Shown one piece after another: positions 50,311 to 55,323 of a stretch of 55,323 nucleotides of DNA; within the stretch, counting starts at the first letter, position 1; each line of letters begins with the position of its first letter. Source of the DNA: Pseudomonadota bacterium. Lineage in GTDB: Bacteria; Pseudomonadota; Gammaproteobacteria; Steroidobacterales; GCA-2729495. The DNA lies in contig CAUJIY010000121.1 in NCBI GenBank assembly GCA_963205295.1, positions 1-55,323 on the forward strand, given 5' to 3'. Position numbers and translations under genes: made by a program. The notes under the pieces are model-generated. The model was given only the letters and a program-made list of their open reading frames with translations. It was not told the DNA's origin and ran no database searches.

Positions 50311-51101
50311 TGGCCGTCGCCGCCCGGGTACGGCGGCAGTTGGCCGAGGTGGATGCCGCTGTCGACGATCAGCGTCTCCCCGGTGATCAGGTCAGCGTCG
50401 GTCAGGAACCACACGAGCACGCGGGCGATGTCCTGCGCCGTGGCCACCCGCTTCAGCGGCAGCTGGGCGGTCTGCGCGGCAAGCATCTTTTCGTACTGGG
50501 CATCGCCCAGGCCACTGCGCAGCCAGCGCGTCTGGATCATGCCGGGCGCCACGGCATTGATGCGGATCTCCGGCGCCAGCACATGCGCGAGTGATTTCGT
50601 CATCAGGTTCAGTGCGGCCTTCGAGGCGGCGTAGGGGATGGAGGAGGCGATGCCGGTGACCCCGCCGATCGAGGAGTCGTTGACGATCGCGCCCGCACCC
50701 TGCTTCTTCATGTAGGGCGCCACGGCGCGCACCATCTGGTAGGCACCGACGACATTGACGGCGTAGATGTCGAGGAAGTCCTGCTTGCTGACGCCGTCGA
50801 GCTTCTGGAACGGGTTGAACCGGGTGCGCGCGGCGTTGTTGATCAGGTAGTCGATGCGGCCCCAGCGGTCGGCTGCCGCCTGCACCATGGCGCGGCAGGC
50901 GTCGTCGTCGGCGACGTCGGCCTGGAAAACGATCGTCTCGACGCCCCTGGCGCGGCAGGCGGCAGCGGTGTCCTCGGCTTCCTGCTGGCTGCGGGTGTAG
51001 TTGATCACCACGTTGCAGCCGCGTTCGGCGAGCAGAATCGCGGCCGCAGCGCCCACGCCGGTGGCGGAGCCGGTGACGATGGCCACTTTGCGGTCAGGCA
51101 T
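50307..51101 (-). CDS. SDR-family NAD(P)-dependent oxidoreductase
   Basis: 264 residues of the classical short-chain dehydrogenase type. TGSATGVG (residues 10-17) binds the dinucleotide, NNAA follows, and the catalytic tetrad is N116, S144, Y157, K161. The C-terminus LITGETLIVDSGIHLG is typical. The substrate is unknown. It is divergent from the UbiD-family gene across about 230 bases. Confidence 0.9.
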   Translation of the reverse strand: MPDRKVAIVTGSATGVGAAAAILLAERGCNVVINYTRSQQEAEDTAAACRARGVETIVFQADVADDDACRAMVQAAADRWGRIDYLINNAARTRFNPFQKLDGVSKQDFLDIYAVNVVGAYQMVRAVAPYMKKQGAGAIVNDSSIGGVTGIASSIPYAASKAALNLMTKSLAHVLAPEIRINAVAPGMIQTRWLRSGLGDAQYEKMLAAQTAQLPLKRVATAQDIARVLVWFLTDADLITGETLIVDSGIHLGQLPPYPGGDGH

Positions 51102-51332
51102 GGGATTCTCCCGGAAACGGTGACGAAACCACGTGAGAATGATACGAGCCCGGATGCGCCCGGCGCGAGGCGGAGTGCGTGCGGTGGCCGGGGCGTGGTC
51201 GCGGCCGGAAGCTGCGCCTGCGACCGGTCCGGTACCGCAGGAGCAGACCGCCTCACCGCCAGAAATGCTATGTTCTGCCGCCCGGCATGCGTAGTCCGTG
51301 CCGCAACCGACCAGCTCCCGGAGATCCGTTCG

Positions 51333-52829
51333 ATGGCCTACCAGGACATGCGGGAATTCCTCGCCCACCTCGAGCAGGCGGGACAGCTCAAACGCGTGAG
51401 CGTGCCCTTCGACGTCGGCCGCGACACCAACGAGCTGCAGGCCCTGATGCGTCACCTCGCCGCCAACGACGGCCCGGCGCTGGTGCTCGACAACCTCGTC
51501 GGCTACAACACCCCGGGCGTGCCGCTGGTGTTCAACCCGTATGGCACGCGCGAGCGCACCGCCATGATCCTCGGCACGCGCGACCCGATCGAGGCCAAGC
51601 TCAGACACGTCACCGTGTTGCAGGATCCTTCGCGCTGGATCAAGCCACGGCTGGTCGAGCGCGCGGCCGCACCCTGCAAGGAGGTCGTGATTCCGCGCGG
51701 GCAGGTGTCGGTGGACCGTGACATTCCGCACGTCTTTTTCGGCCGCGAGGGTGCCTCCTATATCACCGGCGGAGTGGTGGTCACGAAGGACCCGGAAACC
51801 GGCGTGCGCAATGTCGGCGCCTACCGCGCGACGAGCTTCTGGAACAGCCTGCACCCGCACGGTGGCAGCTACAGCGAAGAGCAGATGAAGAAGCAGCTTT
51901 CCATCTTCGCGTTCTGGAACCCGCCGATGAGCCACATCGGCCTGCACCTCGCCCGGGCGCAGCAACTCGGCCGCCCGCTCGAGCTCGCCATCGCCTGTCA
52001 GGTGGAACCGGCGCTGCATCTCGCCTGTGCCACGGGCATTCCCTTCGGCATGGACGAATACGACTACGCCGGCGGGCTGCGCGGAGCACCGGTGGACCTG
52101 GTGAAGTGCGAGACGGTGGACCTCGAGGTGCCCGCGACCGCCGAGTACGTGATCGAGGGCGTGTTCCGCCCGAACGTGCCAACCGACGTCATCGGCTGGC
52201 ATTCGAACGCCGTCGGCTACTACGACAAGCACCAGGTCTTTCCGCTCTTCGACGTCACCGCGATCACCCACCGGCGCCACCCGCTGTGGTACGGCACCAT
52301 CGAGATGATGCCGCCGTTCGACCACAACTACATGGCGCTGATGCCGGTCGAGGGGGAGCTGCTTGCCGATCTGCAGCGCAAGATCCCCGAGGTGCGCGAT
52401 GCCGTGGTGACGCCGAACATGAGCTACATCGTGCAGCTCGGTGTGGACGGCGCCACGAAGCCCCACCCGGAGTTCGGCAAGTACGTGCTGCACGCCGTGT
52501 GGGGTGCTGCAGGCCGCTGGCCGCGCACCGCGAAGCTCGTCGTCGTGGTGGGTCCGGACGTCGATCCCTACGATCTCGGTGCGGTGGAGTGGGCGATCCA
52601 GAGCCGCGTGCAGCCCTGGAGCGACATCATCATCAACCGCGCCGGTCAGGCGATGGTGCTCGATCCCTCCGCGCCGAAGGGGCCGCAGGGCTTTCCCACG
52701 GTGTCGGAACAGATGGGCATCGACGCCACGATCAAGATTCCCGAGCGCTTCACCGACTACGCCGAGGTGAGCCAGGCCGATCCGGCGCAGGTACAGCAGG
52801 TGGCGCGCAAGCTCGCCGGGATCTGCTAG
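51333..52829 (+). CDS. ubiD: UbiD-family decarboxylase
   Basis: 498 residues, the usual UbiD length. It decarboxylates an aromatic or unsaturated acid with prenylated FMN made by UbiX. Segments GGVVVTKDPETGVRNVGAYR, MDEYDYAGGLRG and DLEVPATAEYVIEG correspond to the cofactor and catalytic blocks, including the conserved glutamate after MD. It may be the ubiquinone-pathway enzyme, but genomes often hold several UbiD paralogues with other substrates. Upstream in-frame codons look like promoter sequence, so the start is MAYQDMREFL. Confidence 0.88.
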   Translation: MAYQDMREFLAHLEQAGQLKRVSVPFDVGRDTNELQALMRHLAANDGPALVLDNLVGYNTPGVPLVFNPYGTRERTAMILGTRDPIEAKLRHVTVLQDPSRWIKPRLVERAAAPCKEVVIPRGQVSVDRDIPHVFFGREGASYITGGVVVTKDPETGVRNVGAYRATSFWNSLHPHGGSYSEEQMKKQLSIFAFWNPPMSHIGLHLARAQQLGRPLELAIACQVEPALHLACATGIPFGMDEYDYAGGLRGAPVDLVKCETVDLEVPATAEYVIEGVFRPNVPTDVIGWHSNAVGYYDKHQVFPLFDVTAITHRRHPLWYGTIEMMPPFDHNYMALMPVEGELLADLQRKIPEVRDAVVTPNMSYIVQLGVDGATKPHPEFGKYVLHAVWGAAGRWPRTAKLVVVVGPDVDPYDLGAVEWAIQSRVQPWSDIIINRAGQAMVLDPSAPKGPQGFPTVSEQMGIDATIKIPERFTDYAEVSQADPAQVQQVARKLAGIC

Positions 52830-53057
52830 CGCGGCCGCCATCCCGTGCCGCGTCCTCGGGACCGCCCCGGGTTGCGCCGTCCGTTAACGGCAGTGCAAGT
52901 CCTGCGGCGCTCCGCAACATGTTATGTTCTTCGGCTGCGGCGTGCGTTGTCGGTCGATGATCCACCCAACACGGCGAGAGTCATGCGATGAACTGCCAGG
53001 ACATGGGCGCCGCGTTGGTGCGCAGCACGGGCCGATAGGCCGTTTCGTGGTCGACGC

Positions 53058-54038
53058 ATGAACAGCGCCTGCATCGTTGGACTCGGCGCCATCGGCGGCT
53101 ATCTCGCGGCACGCCTGGCGCTGTCGGGCGTACGCGTCACGGCTGTGGCACGCGGTGCGCAGCTCGAGGCGGTGCGCCGCAACGGCCTCGTGCTCGTCGC
53201 CGGCAGCCGGCGCGAGACCGCACAGCTGCGCGTGGTTGGCAGCACGCAGGAGGCGGGCGCCCAGGAGGTCGTGTTCCTGACGGTCAAGGCGCAGGACCTG
53301 CCGGCGCTGGCCACGGAGCTGCGTCCGGTGCTGGCCAGCGACACGCCGGTCGTCACCGTCGGCAATGGCTTTCCGTGGTGGTATTTCTATCGGGCGGCGC
53401 CGGGGGGCGTAAATCCCGTGCTCGCCTCGGTCGATCCGCGCGGCGCGCTTTGGCGGCTGATCGGCCCGGAGCACGCCGTCGGCTGCGTGGCCTATCCGGC
53501 GGCGCGCACCACGGCGCCGGGGGTCGTCGAGCACATCTATGGCCAGCGCTTCTCGCTCGGTGAACCCGATGGCAGCATCTCGCCGCGTGCGCAGCGCATC
53601 GCCGCGCTGCTCACGGCGGCCGGGCTCGAAGCGCCGCTGCGCCAGGACATCCGCAGCGAGATCTGGATGAAGCTCGCGCTGAGTGCGGCCTACAATCCGG
53701 TGAGCCTGCTCACCGGCGCCACGCTCGGGCAGATGCTCGATGATCACGGCACTGCCGCGACGCTGCAGGGTCTCATGAACGAGACCATAGCAGTGGCAGC
53801 GTCGCTCGGCGTGCGCGTGCCGCTGCAACCGCGCCAGCTGATGGAACTCACGCGCCCGCTTGCGGCCCACAAGACATCGAGCCTGCAGGATCTCGAAGCG
53901 GGGCGGCGCATCGAGATCGACCCGATCGCCGGGGCCGTGGTCGAACTTGCGCGGCTGCGCAAGGTACCGACGCCGGCGCTCGACGCCCTGCTGGCCCTGA
54001 CGCGGCTGCGCGCGCGCCTCGCGGGCTGCTACGGCTGA
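53058..54038 (+). CDS. 2-dehydropantoate 2-reductase (PanE/ApbA family)
   Basis: 326 residues. N-terminal Rossmann motif CIVGLGAIGGYLAARLA, then VVFLTVKAQDL, and a C-terminal helical domain with SEIWMKLALSAAYNPVSLLTGA containing the family lysine. It would reduce ketopantoate to pantoate with NADPH for coenzyme A; related proteins act on other 2-oxo acids, and no panB or panC is adjacent, so the exact substrate is uncertain. Confidence 0.85.
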   Translation: MNSACIVGLGAIGGYLAARLALSGVRVTAVARGAQLEAVRRNGLVLVAGSRRETAQLRVVGSTQEAGAQEVVFLTVKAQDLPALATELRPVLASDTPVVTVGNGFPWWYFYRAAPGGVNPVLASVDPRGALWRLIGPEHAVGCVAYPAARTTAPGVVEHIYGQRFSLGEPDGSISPRAQRIAALLTAAGLEAPLRQDIRSEIWMKLALSAAYNPVSLLTGATLGQMLDDHGTAATLQGLMNETIAVAASLGVRVPLQPRQLMELTRPLAAHKTSSLQDLEAGRRIEIDPIAGAVVELARLRKVPTPALDALLALTRLRARLAGCYG

Positions 54039-54168
54039 GGCCGTCGGGCCGGGCGCGGCACCCGCAGGTGCTGTGTGATCGCGGTGTGGTCGCCAGCCGC
54101 CGCTACTGCAGGCACATGCCGCCGGCCCGCCTATACTGCCGGCTGCCCGCAACGGACTCGTGCCCACC

Positions 54169-54867
54169 ATGATCAGCCGCCACCGCCTGGCACGCCTCGT
54201 TCCCGTCATCGTCGCGCTGCTGCCGGTCGCGGCCAATGCGGCCCTGCCAGCACCCGGGTCGCCGGCGTATTGCGTGGCCGTGCAGGAGATGCTCGCGGGT
54301 ACGAAGGTCGAGGCGGGCAATACCGTGTTCACCGACATGACGGCCTTTCGCAAGTCGAAGCCGTCGGTGCAGCCGCTGCGCATCTACCAGGTGGTGACCT
54401 ACGCGGGCCGCGAACCGATCATGGTCTCATGCAAGGTCAAGACGGCGGCGCATCTGCGCGCCGTGCATGGTCCGACCGCAGCCGGCCAGCAGCGCTACTG
54501 CCCGGACGTGACCCGCCGGACGCAGGCCGAGGCCGTCGCAGCCCTGCGCCAGTCCGGACAGGCGGCGGCGGCAGGGCGCGCGGCAGCCTTCGTCATCGAT
54601 GCCGACGAGCCGTACTGGACCGGACGCTCCTTCCTCGAAGAATTCCAGCTGAGCTACCGCAGCGACGATGGGGCGATCCACATCCGTTCACCCGGGCTCT
54701 ACCAGGACTACGACAGCTGGATCACCAGCCTGCTGCCCGAGCGCCTGCAGGGGCAGAGCTACTGCCACCTGGCCACCACCGGCTATATCGAGGCACTCGC
54801 CACCGGTGCGATGGCGCCTGGCACCACCGTGTCGGGTGCGGAGGATGCGCCGGTGACGCCGCGGTAG
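54169..54867 (+). CDS. Exported protein of unknown function
   Basis: 232 residues. The signal peptide MISRHRLARLVPVIVALLPVAANA is cleaved before ALPAP; a TATACT hexamer lies about 32 bases upstream. The mature protein has four cysteines (YC, SC, YC, YC) likely forming two disulfides. No family recognised and no function proposed. A start 9 bases earlier is possible. Confidence 0.75.
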   Translation: MISRHRLARLVPVIVALLPVAANAALPAPGSPAYCVAVQEMLAGTKVEAGNTVFTDMTAFRKSKPSVQPLRIYQVVTYAGREPIMVSCKVKTAAHLRAVHGPTAAGQQRYCPDVTRRTQAEAVAALRQSGQAAAAGRAAAFVIDADEPYWTGRSFLEEFQLSYRSDDGAIHIRSPGLYQDYDSWITSLLPERLQGQSYCHLATTGYIEALATGAMAPGTTVSGAEDAPVTPR

Positions 54868-55159
54868 CACCAGGGCATCGCCAGCCGGGAGATCGTGCCC
54901 GCGGTGCAAGCTCGCGGGATCGTCGGACAATCGTTGGCGCACCTCGTGGAGCGGATCGATCGTCCGCTCAGCTGTGACCTGGTGCCGGTTTCCGGCGCAT
55001 CGTTCTGCATTACGTTCAAATCCCCTCTTCACGACCCGTGCGAGGAGTACGGTTCTCGTCAGAACGACAATCCGGCGCCCCTTCTGCCACGGACCGGCAA
55101 CAGGCCAGCACGACGGACGCCACCAGCAGGATCGCTCATCCATCGAGGGGGTTTCACCA
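54868..55159. other. Intergenic region
   Basis: About 290 bases with no supported gene, hairpin or repeat. It must hold the promoter of the exported protein gene that follows. Confidence 0.5.
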
Positions 55160-55323
55160 ATGAATCGCTTCATCGTCAATTCCCTGTTTGCTGCCGCCGC
55201 ACTTGCGGCGTCGGGCAGTGCATCCGCAGTACAGGTCCAGCTCACGGAGATCGGTCTTCGCGCGGGCAGCGGCACGTCCTACTCGTTGATCACGACCGGC
55301 TCGACGGCGACCTGGGACTGGAG
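55160..55323 (+). CDS. Exported protein, N-terminal fragment (cut by window edge)
   Basis: 54 codons visible. A clear signal peptide (MNRFIVNSLFAAAALAASGSASA, then VQVQLTEIGLRAG) follows a GAGGGGG ribosome site 8 bases before the ATG. Too little is visible to name a family. Confidence 0.75.
   Translation, partial: MNRFIVNSLFAAAALAASGSASAVQVQLTEIGLRAGSGTSYSLITTGSTATWDW

Overview
The window is chromosomal DNA of a GC-rich gammaproteobacterium. The block rpsT-murJ-ribF-ileS-lspA followed by pilE/pilY1/pilX/pilW/pilV/fimT, together with nearby obgE-rpmA-rplU-ispB, matches from memory the arrangement around the minor-pilin locus of Pseudomonas aeruginosa. High GC, a TonB-dependent receptor, a double-length UvrA and an Irr-like Fur protein would suit a deep-branching lineage (Xanthomonadales/Nevskiales/Steroidobacteraceae-like), but I cannot place it further. 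I saw no phage, insertion sequence or CRISPR array. Coding is dense and most intergenic gaps are short.

Layout. 1-3.7 kb: NAD synthesis (nadA-nadB, minus) with an upstream Nudix/winged-helix regulator and a palindromic operator in the nadA promoter. 3.8-6.0 kb: a GGDEF/EAL protein. 6.0-13.3 kb: complete minor-pilin operon A on the minus strand (two FimT/GspH pseudopilins, pilV, pilW, pilX, a small exported CxxC protein, pilY1, pilE). 13.3-18.9 kb: a non-coding stretch with an AT-rich patch, a possible small gene, a MarR regulator, mscL, a large MscS-type channel and a KefB-type antiporter. 19.0-23.6 kb: a compact plus-strand cluster of a uroporphyrinogen decarboxylase (HemE) homologue with a twin-arginine signal, a TonB-dependent receptor, and a uroporphyrinogen-III synthase (HemD) homologue with a Sec signal. 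23.6-31.8 kb: double-length UvrA, pyrB, a ParA-like ATPase, a DTW-domain tRNA-modification enzyme and tRNA-Pro. 31.9-41.1 kb: housekeeping genes (ispB, rplU, rpmA, obgE, rpsT, murJ, ribF, ileS, lspA). 41.1-48.4 kb: minor-pilin operon B, a second full set in the same gene order as A. 48.5-55.3 kb: an Irr-like Fur regulator, tRNA-Thr, ubiX, a YhbP-like flavin-fold protein, an SDR oxidoreductase, a UbiD-family decarboxylase, a ketopantoate-reductase-like gene and two exported proteins, the last cut by the window edge.

How the genes work together. NadB and NadA perform the two steps from aspartate to quinolinate, probably under the adjacent Nudix-type repressor. Each pilin operon encodes the parts of a type IV pilus priming tip complex; two full sets suggest alternative tips or adhesins. 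UbiX makes the prenylated flavin used by UbiD-family decarboxylases. The most unusual unit is the exported HemD/HemE pair around an outer-membrane receptor: two consecutive tetrapyrrole steps appear to be relocated to the periplasm. I regard this as the best candidate for an undescribed system in the window; its substrate and purpose are inference.
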